Shown: positions 16,237 through 25,476 of the stretch, one piece after another
How positions within the stretch are numbered: the first letter of the stretch is position 1
How the letters are laid out: the number at the start of each line of letters is the position of its first letter
The notes under the pieces: generated by a model
Told to the model about the DNA's origin: nothing
Database searches by the model: none
The model's input: only the letters and a program-made list of their open reading frames with translations
Assembly: GCA_021740175.1 (NCBI GenBank)
Contig: JAIPAH010000025.1
Span: forward strand, 1-32,353
Origin: Bacteroidales bacterium
GTDB taxonomy: Bacteria; Bacteroidota; Bacteroidia; Bacteroidales; JAIPAH01
DNA length: 32,353 nt
Direction of reading: 5' to 3'
Program-made: the position numbers and the translations under genes

Positions 16237-16749
16237 TTACCAGTCCACTACTGATTGATTAAAAATATCTTCTACCAAATCTCCATTTATTTCACTAATT
16301 AGGCCATCTTTCACTTGCGACAAAGATTTATTACTCGAATATTCCCTGTATTGCGAAAAGGTCGTCTCAAAATTCGCTTTGGGGTTAATCTTATTGGTAA
16401 ACTTAACAAAAACCTTGATAGTCAAACGATTCAAAGCGGCCGTCTGATCGCCCTGAATTGCAGCGGGTTCCGTTTTATAATCTTGAATATAACCTTCAAA
16501 AACAAGGTCTCCTTGCGATTCCACGACATCCAAATTGGTTTGGGAAGCGAATTTTTCTTTCAATGAATTAGTGAATTCTTGACTAAGTGTCGCTTCCACC
16601 ATATCGGTTTCATTATTAAAGTATTGTATTTCCACTGTTTCTGCTTCCGGGGGAATGGAAGCACCGGTAAAAGAATATACTCCACAGGCCTGAATGAATA
16701 GGCTCATCAATACAGCTAAACCTGCTATTTTAATCCTTTTTCTAATCAT
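16237..16749 (-). CDS. lptE: LptE family LPS-assembly lipoprotein
   Basis: Outer-membrane lipoprotein that would plug and assist LptD in placing LPS on the cell surface. The 170-aa protein starts with a basic n-region and hydrophobic stretch (8-20) and a lipobox ending in Cys22 (IQAC). The next part, GVYSFTGASIPPEAETVEIQYFNNET, is the hallmark of Bacteroidetes LptE; the fold continues with LSQEFTNSLKEKFASQTNLDV, DLVFEGYIQDYK and a C-terminal helix (LVEDIFNQSVVDW). Its start overlaps the end of the sigma-54 activator gene by 4 bp and its end nearly touches the TPR gene, so all belong to one operon. Confidence 0.92.
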   Translation of the reverse strand: MIRKRIKIAGLAVLMSLFIQACGVYSFTGASIPPEAETVEIQYFNNETDMVEATLSQEFTNSLKEKFASQTNLDVVESQGDLVFEGYIQDYKTEPAAIQGDQTAALNRLTIKVFVKFTNKINPKANFETTFSQYREYSSNKSLSQVKDGLISEINGDLVEDIFNQSVVDW

Positions 16750-17987
16750 TTGATATCGTATTCCTTAATCTTTCTATACAAAGTGCGCTCTGATATCCCC
16801 AACTCTCTGGCGGCCGCTTTACGTTTGCCGTCGTGCTTTTCGAGTGCTTTCTTGATCAAATCGACCTCTTTTTTCTGAAGGGATAGCGATTCTTCAAGCA
16901 CCTCCGAATGCTCAATAGGCGGATGATCAGGCTCATCGGGTTCGGTTATGGAAATATCGTTATTCGCTGATTCCGTTTGATTATAATCGCCCTGCTCTAC
17001 ATCATTAAAATATTTTTTTATTAACTGCGAATCGTGTTGATCAAGATTAGGAGGCACCCCACCCCTCTCGCGCATGATTTCTACCACTACTTTTTTCAGA
17101 TCGTTGATATCCTTTTTCATATCAAACAAGACTTTGTAAAGGAGATCGCGGTCAGTCATGGACTCCTTCTCTTGGCCCTTATACAGCACAGGCAATTCGG
17201 AGAAAGAATCTTTCGGCAGATATTTACGCAAAACCTCCGAAGTAATATGTCGATCTTTTTCGATGATAGAGATTTGCTCGGTTATATTTTTCAGTTGTCG
17301 CACGTTCCCCGGCCACCGATAATCCAGCAACAGTTTTTTGGCATCTTCTGTAAGCCTCAAAGGAGGCATGCGATACTTTTCCGCAAAATCGGCCGAAAAC
17401 TTCCTGAAAAGCAAATATATGTCATCTTTCCGGTCCCGAAGCGGCGGAATAAATATAGGCACGGTACTAAGCCGGTAAAATAAGTCCTGCCTGAACTTAC
17501 CTTCTTCGATAGCCTGATTCATATCTATGTTCGAGGCAGCAACTATGCGCACGTCTGTTTTCAATACTTTGGAAGAACCGACTTTAATAAATTCGCCCGA
17601 TTCCAGCACCCTAAGTAAACGTACCTGCGTTGCCAAAGGCAGTTCGGAAATTTCATCCAAAAATATCGTCCCACCATTCACTACTTCGAAATAACCTTTT
17701 CGGGCCTCGTGAGCGCCTGTGAAAGAACCTTTCTCGTGTCCAAAAAGTTCCGAATCAATTGTCCCTTCGGGGATAGCCCCACAGTTCACCGCTATATAAG
17801 GACCGTGTTTACGCGAACTGAGATGGTGGATAATTTGCGGAAACACTTCTTTTCCAACACCACTTTCGCCGGTAATTAAGACACTGATATCCGTAGGGGC
17901 TACCTGGGCCGCTGTATCTATTGCCCTGTTTAATTCCGGGGAATTACCTATAACTCCAAATCGTCGTTTAATTGCTTGCAGGTCCAT
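16746..17987 (-). CDS. Sigma-54-dependent transcriptional activator (AAA+ and Fis-type HTH)
   Basis: A 413-aa enhancer-binding protein that opens RNA polymerase-sigma-54 promoters by ATP hydrolysis. Seen in order: Walker A GESGVGKE (40-47), the sigma-54 contact loop GSFTGA (87-92, usual GAFTGA with Ser for Ala), Walker B GTIFLDE (106-112), FRQDLFYRL sensor/arginine region (165-173), a lid domain to about 240, a variable acidic linker (about 260-370), and a Fis-like helix-turn-helix at the end (RKAAARELGISERTLYRKI). There is no N-terminal receiver or PAS domain: the AAA+ module starts within 20 residues, so activity must be controlled by level, by partners, or be constitutive. It heads the lptE-secG operon; this order is a conserved Bacteroidetes arrangement. 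Confidence 0.93.
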   Translation of the reverse strand: MDLQAIKRRFGVIGNSPELNRAIDTAAQVAPTDISVLITGESGVGKEVFPQIIHHLSSRKHGPYIAVNCGAIPEGTIDSELFGHEKGSFTGAHEARKGYFEVVNGGTIFLDEISELPLATQVRLLRVLESGEFIKVGSSKVLKTDVRIVAASNIDMNQAIEEGKFRQDLFYRLSTVPIFIPPLRDRKDDIYLLFRKFSADFAEKYRMPPLRLTEDAKKLLLDYRWPGNVRQLKNITEQISIIEKDRHITSEVLRKYLPKDSFSELPVLYKGQEKESMTDRDLLYKVLFDMKKDINDLKKVVVEIMRERGGVPPNLDQHDSQLIKKYFNDVEQGDYNQTESANNDISITEPDEPDHPPIEHSEVLEESLSLQKKEVDLIKKALEKHDGKRKAAARELGISERTLYRKIKEYDIK

Positions 17988-18088
17988 GTATCACCTTTCC
18001 TTTTTCTATAAGACCATAAAATTTAACAAATTTTTGAAGCCTTTTCAACATTTTTAAGCCTATTTATCGTCAAAACAAAGTGACAAAC

Positions 18089-18111
18089 AAAAAACCGTAA
18101 ATTATTTACGG
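18089..18111 (-). terminator. Terminator overlapping the pheT stop
   Basis: Minus strand CCGTAA ... TTACGG (18095-18111) with a 5-nt loop, then TTTTTT and further T-rich sequence. The pheT stop codon lies in the loop and arm. Confidence 0.65.
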
Positions 18112-20570
18112 ATTTCGGCCGCTACTTGCTTTTCATAACCTTTCATTATCTTATTCATTATCTTATCGATCTCCTTATCCTTCAATGTTCTGTCTTCCCG
18201 CTGTAAAATAAAACTGAGCGCATAAGATTTCTTTCCTTTAGCAATATTTTCACCCCGATAAATATCAAACAAATTCACCTCTTTAAGGTAGTCGCCACCA
18301 TATTGAAAAGCAACCTGTTCCAATTTATGAAATGTCACATTCTCATTAAGCAATAATGCCAAATCCCTTCGAACTTCGGGATATTTCGACATGGGACGAT
18401 AAGTTATCCGATGCTGTGACAAGCTTTCAAAAACCACATCCCATTCAATAATTCCATAAAAAACATCCTGTGGGATATCCATTTTCTTCAAAAGGCTATT
18501 ATTTACCTTGCCCATGGAAGCAATTCTTTTCTTTCCATAATTAATATCCAAACCTTCCTGATATACATCCGATTCGGAAGGAATTAACTTCAATTGCGTT
18601 GTATCGAAGCCTAACCGCAGAAAGATATTGAAAATATTTCTTTTGAGATCGAAAAAATCGGATTTTACGGAAGCCCCCTGCCAGCTTTCGGGTTGTTTCA
18701 TACCGGTGATAAACAAGGCTAATTGTTGTTTTTCATGGTAGCGATCCAAAGGAGCCTTTCCCTTATGATTGTCAGGGTCCTTGTGGTATACATAGCCGAA
18801 TTCATAAAGTTGCAGACTTTCCCGGCGGCGATTAATGTTATAGTTAATCGACTCCAAACCCCCAAATACCATTGTTTGGCGCAACGCATTCAGCTCTTTA
18901 CTAAGGGGGTTTAAGATAATGACGCTGTTCTCTTCTTCAAAATCTTGCGTATAGTTGGTATAATCGGCCCTAGTTAGTGAATTATTCATTATTTCAAAAA
19001 AGCCGTTACTTGACAGATAATCCGATACCAAATTGCGAACCTTATCAGGCTCCGGTTGACTTATATAAGAGAGCGAAGTGGAGAGGTGCTCCTCGAACTC
19101 AATGTTATTATATCCATAAATTCTGAGGATTTCTTCTATGATATCGGCCTCGCGGGTAACATCAGCCCGGTTGGTAGGTACCTCGACCCACAATTCTTTC
19201 TCTGTTTCCCGGAGGATCTTTATATCAAGATCATTCAAAATGTTACGGATTTTCGGCCGCTCTATTTTTTCGCCTATGATGCTATCCATGTGCCGGTAAT
19301 CTACTTTTACCTTTTTAGGAGCAATTTGACGGGGGTATTCATCAACCACTTGACTCGAAATCCTGCCTCCGGCCAACTCTTTAATTAACATGGCAGCCCT
19401 TTTAAGGGCATAGACCGTTACTGAAGGATCGGCACCCCGTTCAAAGCGGAAAGAAGCGTCGGTTTGTAACCCATGTCTTTTAGATGTTTTACGAATAGTC
19501 GGGGGATCAAAATAGGCACTTTCAATGAATATTCTTTCCGTTTTTTCGGTCACTCCCGAATTCATTCCTCCGAAGACCCCGGCCATACACATGGGTTCTT
19601 GTTCGTTACAAATCATAAGATCTTCGGAAGAGAGCTTACGTTCAATTTCATCCAGGGTTGTAAATGGTGTTCCTTCTTCCTGCTTTTTAATGATAACCCG
19701 GTTGCCTTTGATCGCATCGGCATCAAAAAAATGCAGCGGCTGCCCCGTTTCAAAAAGCACATAATTACTGATATCCACCAAAAGATTGATGGGTCGTACT
19801 CCGATGGTGTTCAATTTATTCTTCAACCAATCCGGCGACTCAGAGACTTTTATATCTGACACTGTTATGCCCGAATAACGGGGGCAAGCTTTATCATCTT
19901 CTATGCGTATATCAATCGGAAGGCTTTCATCATCGATAGTAAACCCACTTACGTCCGGGATTTTCACTTCATAATTCCCCTTTTCTTTCCCAAAGTTATT
20001 AATAATGGCAGCCAAATCTTTAGCTACTCCGATATGAGACATTGCATCGGTACGGTTAGGAGTTAATTCTATCTCAAAAACATAATCTTCTTCAATATTA
20101 AAATATTCCTTGGCCGGCGTACCGACGGGAGTCTCCGGGTCAAGAACCATAATCCCGTCATGAGATGAGCCCAATCCCAGCTCATCCTCAGCGCAGATCA
20201 TACCCTCAGAAGTTTCTCCGCGTATTTTGGTCTTTTTAATTTCAAAACCTTTTTCATTCGGATAGAGGGTAGTACCAACCTTGGCGACAGGAACTTTTTG
20301 CCCCTTATCGACATTCGGTGCTCCGCAAACTATCTTTGCGGGTTCATCCTTACCAATGTCAACGGTGGCTACGCTTAATTTCTCCGCATTCGGGTGCTTC
20401 TCACAAGTAAGTACCTCACCAACGACCACGCCTTCGAGACCTCCTTTAACACTCTCAGCCTTTTCAAAGCCTTCAATTTCCAATCCGCTATTGGTAAGCC
20501 AATCACTTACTTCCTGCGGTGGCTTATTTATTTTGATATAGTTCCTTAGCCAGTTATAGGATATCTTCAT
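18102..20570 (-). CDS. pheT: Phenylalanyl-tRNA synthetase beta subunit
   Basis: Beta chain of the alpha2-beta2 enzyme that charges tRNA-Phe. The 822-aa protein has the bacterial domain order: MKISYNWLRNYI start, EMAP-like tRNA-binding domain at about 40-150 (VVVGEVLTCEKHPNAEKLSVATVD, IVCGAPNVDKGQKVPVA), B3/B4 editing region at about 210-380 (PRYSGITV, NLLVDISNYVLFETGQPLHFFD), B5 domain around 405-480, the catalytic-like core (YGYNNIEF onward) and the C-terminal ferredoxin-fold anticodon-binding domain (MSKYPEVRRDLALLL...DIYRGENIAKGKKSYALSF). Full length. pheS is not adjacent, as is common in Bacteroidetes. It has a good promoter and an unusually strong AGGAGG ribosome site. Confidence 0.97.
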   Translation of the reverse strand: MKISYNWLRNYIKINKPPQEVSDWLTNSGLEIEGFEKAESVKGGLEGVVVGEVLTCEKHPNAEKLSVATVDIGKDEPAKIVCGAPNVDKGQKVPVAKVGTTLYPNEKGFEIKKTKIRGETSEGMICAEDELGLGSSHDGIMVLDPETPVGTPAKEYFNIEEDYVFEIELTPNRTDAMSHIGVAKDLAAIINNFGKEKGNYEVKIPDVSGFTIDDESLPIDIRIEDDKACPRYSGITVSDIKVSESPDWLKNKLNTIGVRPINLLVDISNYVLFETGQPLHFFDADAIKGNRVIIKKQEEGTPFTTLDEIERKLSSEDLMICNEQEPMCMAGVFGGMNSGVTEKTERIFIESAYFDPPTIRKTSKRHGLQTDASFRFERGADPSVTVYALKRAAMLIKELAGGRISSQVVDEYPRQIAPKKVKVDYRHMDSIIGEKIERPKIRNILNDLDIKILRETEKELWVEVPTNRADVTREADIIEEILRIYGYNNIEFEEHLSTSLSYISQPEPDKVRNLVSDYLSSNGFFEIMNNSLTRADYTNYTQDFEEENSVIILNPLSKELNALRQTMVFGGLESINYNINRRRESLQLYEFGYVYHKDPDNHKGKAPLDRYHEKQQLALFITGMKQPESWQGASVKSDFFDLKRNIFNIFLRLGFDTTQLKLIPSESDVYQEGLDINYGKKRIASMGKVNNSLLKKMDIPQDVFYGIIEWDVVFESLSQHRITYRPMSKYPEVRRDLALLLNENVTFHKLEQVAFQYGGDYLKEVNLFDIYRGENIAKGKKSYALSFILQREDRTLKDKEIDKIMNKIMKGYEKQVAAEIRK

Positions 20571-20583
20571 CAGCTTTTTATTT

Positions 20584-20639
20584 ACCTCCTTATATTCATT
20601 TCAACCTGCAAAAGTAATTAATTTGGAGCGAAAAACAGA
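20584..20639 (-). promoter_or_regulatory. pheT promoter and Shine-Dalgarno
   Basis: Minus strand TACTTTTG (plus 20609-20616) is an exact TAnnTTTG -7 element; TCTG (20636-20639), one mismatch from TTTG, lies 19 bp upstream. A strong AAGGAGGT ribosome site follows (about 20584-20591), which is noteworthy because most genes here lack one. An inverted TGTCAG/CTGACA pair (20656-20675) lies just upstream of this promoter. Confidence 0.6.
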
Positions 20640-20676
20640 ACGAACCATGCTATTTTGTCAGTCGCTATCCTGACAT

Positions 20677-22782
20677 TTAAATGATATCACTCCAGTTAAT
20701 TTTACCGGAAGATTGAGTGTTGATGATGGCCCATAAAACTTGGTTTTGTGGCTTTTCAAGTGATGGGTCCGCCCTGAGTATCTCTTCTGCTTTATTTCGC
20801 GCGAGGGTAATTAATTCACCGTCAGTTGATAAATCAGCTATCTTCAAATCGGCAATGCCACTTTGCCGGGTTCCGTCCATTTCACCGGGGCCCCGGATTT
20901 CCAAATCAGCTTTAGCAATGCGAAACCCATCGGTAGTGTCTACCATGGTTTTTATTCGTTTGGCGGCCTCCGTCGAATATTTTTCCTTGGTAACCAGGAT
21001 ACAATAAGATTGATCGGCTCCCCGCCCTACACGGCCCCTAAGTTGGTGAAGCTGAGAAAGGCCGAACCTTTCGGCATTCTCTATGACCATGACTGAGGCA
21101 TTGGGTATATCGACACCTACTTCGATGACCGTTGTAGAAACCATGATTTGGGTATCACCCTTAACAAAACGCTGCATCTCACGATCTTTATCGGCCGGGT
21201 TCATTTTCCCATGAACGATACTGACCCGGTAATCCGGTAATGGAAATTCACGAACGATACTTTCGTAGCCTTCCATTAAATTATTGAGATCAAGCGATCG
21301 AGACTCTTCAATGAGCGGATAAACCACAAACACTTGTTGACCTGACTTAATTTGTTGCCGTATAAAACCAAACAATCTTAAGCGGTTACGCTCGGTAAAA
21401 TGAATGGTTCTTACCGGTTTACGACCGGGAGGGAGTTCATCAATCACGGAATAATCCATATCACCATAGAGCGTCATCGCCAAACTTCGTGGAATCGGGG
21501 TTGCTGTCATCACCAAAATATGAGGTGGTAATAAATTCTTCTTCCACATCCGGGCGCGTTGGGCCACTCCAAAGCGATGCTGCTCATCAATGACAACAAA
21601 GCCAAGATTTTTAAACTTTACCCGTTCTTCCAATAAGGCATGAGTGCCTATCAAAATTTGGATAGCACCATTATCGAGCCCTTCCGCGATTTCTTGACGT
21701 TCTCCATTTTTCGTCGAGCCGGTGAGCAATCGTACTTCTACCGGCATATCTTTGAGAAATTTTTCGATAGTGTTGTAATGTTGTATAGCCAAAGTTTCTG
21801 TGGGAGCCATAAAGGCGGTCTGATAGCCATTATCCATAGCTATCAGGGCTATCATAAGAGCTACCATCGTTTTACCGCTGCCCACATCGCCTTGCAGCAA
21901 ACGATTCATCTGCTTACCCGCATTTAAATCGGAGCGAATCTCTTTTATTACTCTCTTTTGTGCTCCCGTCAGCTCAAAAGGCAGGTGATGTTTATAAAAT
22001 TGATTAAAAGATTGCCCTATTTCCGGAAATAAATATCCGTTGTATTCAATATTTCTGCGCTTCTTCAGCTTTACATTGCGCAACTGAATATGGAAAAGCT
22101 CGTCAAATTTTAAACGTCGTGAAGCCTGCCGAAGCTTATCATGACTTTCGGGGTGATGGATATTGATGAAAGCTTCTTCGAGGCTGACAAGGTTTGTATC
22201 TTCCACCAGATAGGAAGGAAGAGTCTCGGGGACTTTCCCCCTGGCCAGCTCAACCAAATAATGGGTAATTTTTGCTAAAACTTTAGGATTAATAAAATTC
22301 TTACGAAGTTTTTCGGTAACATTGTAAACCGGTTGAATCCCTTTAACAGCATTTTCCCGGAAAGATTTGATATCTTCAATTTCAGGATGAGCCATATTCA
22401 TTTTGCCATTAAATTCGGTCGGTTTCCCAAAAGCCACGTATTCCTTGTTAATCTTCAGCTTTTGTTGTATCCATTTCAAACCCTGAAACCAAACCAACTC
22501 CAAGACACTCGTATCATCCTGAATATATCCCACCATACGTTTTGAGCGGCCCGTACCCATCTGCTGCAAAGCAATTAATTTACCTTTGACCTGCACCAGC
22601 GGGGTATTTGCACTAATCTCTCCAATAGGAAGAAACTCACTTCGGTCAACATATCTAAAAGGAAAATAAACCAACAAATGAGCAAACGTACTGATGCCCA
22701 ATTCTGCTTTGAGTAATTCGGCACGCTTCGGTCCCACCCCTTTTAAATATTCTATCGGAGTATTCAGAAAATCATTCGTCAT
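20677..22782 (-). CDS. recG: ATP-dependent DNA helicase RecG
   Basis: Branch-migrating helicase that remodels stalled replication forks and Holliday junctions. The 701-aa protein begins with the RecG helical/OB wedge (TPIEYLKGVGPKRAELL at 8-24; FPFRYVDRS at 40-48; QVKGKL at 64-69), then a superfamily 2 motor: LTGAQKRVIKEI (Q-like motif), Walker A LLQGDVGSGKT (295-305), MAPTETLAIQHY (motif Ia), DEQH at 399-402, MTATPIPRS (motif III), STTVIEVGVDIPNA (motif V) and QLRGRVGRG (motif VI), finishing with the GTRQSGIADLKIADL TRG region. Full length. A TATTTTTG -7-like element lies about 30 bp before the start, right after the gldN terminator. Confidence 0.97.
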   Translation of the reverse strand: MTNDFLNTPIEYLKGVGPKRAELLKAELGISTFAHLLVYFPFRYVDRSEFLPIGEISANTPLVQVKGKLIALQQMGTGRSKRMVGYIQDDTSVLELVWFQGLKWIQQKLKINKEYVAFGKPTEFNGKMNMAHPEIEDIKSFRENAVKGIQPVYNVTEKLRKNFINPKVLAKITHYLVELARGKVPETLPSYLVEDTNLVSLEEAFINIHHPESHDKLRQASRRLKFDELFHIQLRNVKLKKRRNIEYNGYLFPEIGQSFNQFYKHHLPFELTGAQKRVIKEIRSDLNAGKQMNRLLQGDVGSGKTMVALMIALIAMDNGYQTAFMAPTETLAIQHYNTIEKFLKDMPVEVRLLTGSTKNGERQEIAEGLDNGAIQILIGTHALLEERVKFKNLGFVVIDEQHRFGVAQRARMWKKNLLPPHILVMTATPIPRSLAMTLYGDMDYSVIDELPPGRKPVRTIHFTERNRLRLFGFIRQQIKSGQQVFVVYPLIEESRSLDLNNLMEGYESIVREFPLPDYRVSIVHGKMNPADKDREMQRFVKGDTQIMVSTTVIEVGVDIPNASVMVIENAERFGLSQLHQLRGRVGRGADQSYCILVTKEKYSTEAAKRIKTMVDTTDGFRIAKADLEIRGPGEMDGTRQSGIADLKIADLSTDGELITLARNKAEEILRADPSLEKPQNQVLWAIINTQSSGKINWSDII

Positions 22783-22827
22783 GGTGGGTTGTTTTTCTCA
22801 TCCTTTCCAAAAATAAACAAAGGGAGC

Positions 22828-22880
22828 AAAAAAAAGCCATTCAAAACGAAAAAAATACTTCTTTTCGCTTTTGAATGGCT
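22828..22880 (-). terminator. Terminator of the T9SS operon after gldN
   Basis: Long stem on the minus strand, AGCCATTCAAAAGCGAAAA pairing with TTTTCGTTTTGAATGGCT (single-base bulge), followed by a run of eight T. It is about 30 bp past the gldN stop and separates the operon from recG. Confidence 0.85.
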
Positions 22881-22908
22881 CATATTCAATAAAACCTAAA
22901 CCAAAAAC

Positions 22909-23793
22909 CTAATATTCCCAAAGATTTTGTTCGAACTCAAGAATTTCTCTTTCGAGCCGCTTGGCTTCATAGAGGGTCTCTTTCTGATCGGTATAACTTT
23001 GGATATACCGGTCATATACATTATCCACTTTGGTTACAAGACTGGAGAAGCGTCGTTTTTCAAGCATAGCTGTATAAGAAAAGGACTGACCCCGATTACC
23101 GTCATGGACAAAGTTTTCCGATCGGGCGAGAGCTCTTCGGGCATGGGGATAATATATCCAGAATTTGGTCTTTAACTCGCCGGTTTCCGATTGTAAATCC
23201 TCCATAATAAAAGCTATGCCAATAATGCGGACTTCAAACATCGAACGTTCCTTATCGAAAAACCAGTCCTCCATGAGTCGAATTCTTTTAACATCGGAGG
23301 GATTCTGAGTCACTGGAATAATCGTATCCTTCTCAACTTGTTGTCCATTGATTTGATCAGTTACGGTCCTTTCTTGTTCCATCGTAAGCATTTTTTCAAA
23401 TTGAGGCGGGGTCATGGGCAATTGAAACTTCATGGGGGTATTAGGTTCATAAGCAACAATATTACCCGCTTTCACAGAATCAAAAACATAAGAGGCTAAA
23501 CTGGCGCGACCATGCTTGGGTTCCCTGGGAAAATAAAAAGGATGATTTTTTTTCTGAACCAAATCGATTTCCCGCCATACCCTTTTCTGCCACATCACAT
23601 CAGCTTCTCTCAAAGGAGGATACTGGACCGGAAAACGCTCTTCATAATGTTTGCGTTCGGTAATATTTGCATTGGGCTCTTCAAAGTTTTGCTCTTTATT
23701 TTTCCGAGGTGTTTTATCATACTGGGTATAACCCTGCATGGCAAAAGCCATTAGTAAAACGATTATGATTAAAAATTCCTTTGAAATATTCAT
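22909..23793 (-). CDS. gldN: T9SS ring/gliding protein GldN (PorN)
   Basis: Periplasmic component that forms the outer-membrane-associated ring with GldK and contacts GldM. I chose the ATG at 23793 (294 aa) over the longer open frame from 23856, because it gives a clean signal peptide MNISKEFLIIIVLLMAFAMQGYTQ and starts 4 bp after gldM ends, whereas the longer version would overlap gldM and begin with charged residues. Family features: DVMWQKRVWREIDLVQKKNHPFYFPREP (N-domain), KRIRLMEDWFFDKERSMFEVRIIGIA, WIYYPHARRALARSE, and the closing EREILEFEQNLWEY. The operon terminator follows. Certain as GldN/PorN from both sequence and position. Confidence 0.93.
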   Translation of the reverse strand: MNISKEFLIIIVLLMAFAMQGYTQYDKTPRKNKEQNFEEPNANITERKHYEERFPVQYPPLREADVMWQKRVWREIDLVQKKNHPFYFPREPKHGRASLASYVFDSVKAGNIVAYEPNTPMKFQLPMTPPQFEKMLTMEQERTVTDQINGQQVEKDTIIPVTQNPSDVKRIRLMEDWFFDKERSMFEVRIIGIAFIMEDLQSETGELKTKFWIYYPHARRALARSENFVHDGNRGQSFSYTAMLEKRRFSSLVTKVDNVYDRYIQSYTDQKETLYEAKRLEREILEFEQNLWEY

Positions 23794-23797
23794 AGTA

Positions 23798-25450
23798 TTA
23801 ATTGATTTTAAATGAAATTGCATTATCCAATTCACGAATTCCTTCCGGGGCTTCAACTTTTATTTGTTGAATAGTTATCCTTGAACCGCTACGTAAACGA
23901 TCAAACTGGTCTTTCATTTCCTGGGTAAACTGATGACTATTGGATTCTAGATCTACGGGATACCCATCGGGTCCTGTATATGACAGGACAAAGCCTTCTA
24001 CCGTAAAAGTGTAATCAAACTCAAAAAATTCAGGCGTTTTGGCAATCACACTAGCTACCTGCAAGAAATCAGATTCAATCCTATCACCGGAAGTATATGT
24101 TCCCCCAATGGTTGGTTTCGGGTCGGGAATCTCTCTCAATCTGAACTCATATTCATCAAAGAAAGTTCTTTCGCCTTTCATCATCGCATTGACTGTTATC
24201 GAAGTCTCTCTTTGATCAACTTCCCCCGAAATGTTCACCACGTAGTCGCCACCTCCCTGGTCTTCAAGGTTACCCACTCCTATTTCGGGCCTGAGTTGAT
24301 GGGTAGGGACGCCGGGCACTGAAATTGAAACCGGATTGGGGACACCTTTATAAAACACATTCATTTTATTGGCCGATACGGTAGCCGATTTTCTATCGAC
24401 ATCGTAAGAATCACTGAAACGATAATTTTTATACATTCCGCCAGGTTGCTTGACCCTGAGCACACCGGCATATTTCTGTTTTCCGACTTGATCCGCTGTA
24501 AATGAAAGTTTATCGGTAGTGCCGAGGTGAGTAGCGTCTTCGAGATTTCTTACGGAATCCACCCCTTTTTGGATATATACGTCCGGACGTTGCGTAGTAT
24601 CGTATGCTGCAACAATAAGATCGGCCCGATATTCACCTCCTTGCAGGATGTACCCTGACTTAGGGATGACCTTAGCTTCAATATCCGTAAATTTAAAATC
24701 CTCCTTAGAAATATCGGAATACAATCGGTTAACCACGGCGAACTCTGCACTCTGAACTTCGGATATCAATTTGTTGAGAATGGTCACATCGGCAATCATT
24801 ATGGTATGATAAAAGTTATGTTCTTCCCAGCTTTCCTTTTTCCCGTTTGCATCGGTATACTCAGCATTAAAATCCGGACCTATTTTAAGGCCTTGCTCTT
24901 GTCCAGAGCTAAGTAGCTCTTTCATATTTTTCCGATACTCAATAAATCGCTCACGAATCTCATGAGCTTTTCCTACTTCCCTTGCTCGAGTGCCATCGCC
25001 TACAAAATACCGCGTTGTTGCATCATATTCATTCTTACTATCCAATCTAACAATGGGGAGACGGTCGATTTCTTCAGGTTTCTTATCTAACCTGCTAGCA
25101 TATTCGCGTTTCACTTCTTCCATGCTATTAGCGCCTTCAGCTACCATGATGGTAGTATCCCTGATAGCGGAAAGATAATCCTGCATATTTTGCGAATATT
25201 TTTTTGCTTTCTCAGCCTTCTCCCAATAAGGCTTCACTCTTTCCTCATTTATCTGTAATTGATTTTCAAAAGATGTATACAACTGATCAATTTTCGTCCT
25301 ATATTGTTGATTCGTATTATCCAAGCTTTCATTGACGACCGCAAAAGCGTTCAGAACCTCCTTAGAGACGTTCAAGGCTAACATAGCAGTCAGGATGAGA
25401 TACATCATCGCGATCATCTTCTGTCTTGGTGATTGTTTACCGGCAGCCAT
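23798..25450 (-). CDS. gldM: T9SS motor protein GldM (PorM)
   Basis: Inner-membrane protein whose single N-terminal helix joins GldL to form the proton-driven rotary motor, while its long periplasmic stalk reaches the GldK/GldN ring. The 550-aa protein starts AAGKQSPRQKMIAMMYLILT and holds the conserved helix MMYLILTAMLALNVSKEVLNAF (about 14-35). The remainder matches the four-domain stalk: helical D1 (to about 225), then Ig-like beta domains D2-D4 with VSANKMNVFYKGVPNPVSISVPG and the C-terminal part with GGTYTSGDRI. Length fits the family (about 510-550). It lies 26 bp after gldL and 4 bp before gldN. Confidence 0.95.
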   Translation of the reverse strand: MAAGKQSPRQKMIAMMYLILTAMLALNVSKEVLNAFAVVNESLDNTNQQYRTKIDQLYTSFENQLQINEERVKPYWEKAEKAKKYSQNMQDYLSAIRDTTIMVAEGANSMEEVKREYASRLDKKPEEIDRLPIVRLDSKNEYDATTRYFVGDGTRAREVGKAHEIRERFIEYRKNMKELLSSGQEQGLKIGPDFNAEYTDANGKKESWEEHNFYHTIMIADVTILNKLISEVQSAEFAVVNRLYSDISKEDFKFTDIEAKVIPKSGYILQGGEYRADLIVAAYDTTQRPDVYIQKGVDSVRNLEDATHLGTTDKLSFTADQVGKQKYAGVLRVKQPGGMYKNYRFSDSYDVDRKSATVSANKMNVFYKGVPNPVSISVPGVPTHQLRPEIGVGNLEDQGGGDYVVNISGEVDQRETSITVNAMMKGERTFFDEYEFRLREIPDPKPTIGGTYTSGDRIESDFLQVASVIAKTPEFFEFDYTFTVEGFVLSYTGPDGYPVDLESNSHQFTQEMKDQFDRLRSGSRITIQQIKVEAPEGIRELDNAISFKIN

Positions 25451-25476
25451 TACTGTTAATTTTTATTAGAAACTTA

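Noticed and set aside
20656-20677. TGTCAG/CTGACA hairpin as a recG terminator
   Set aside because: Short 6-bp stem followed by A-rich, not T-rich, sequence on the recG strand; better seen as a regulatory motif pair.
22909-23856. Longer GldN reading starting at 23856
   Set aside because: It would overlap gldM by 59 bp and put 21 charged/polar residues before the signal peptide; the ATG at 23793 gives a proper signal peptide and a 4-bp gap.
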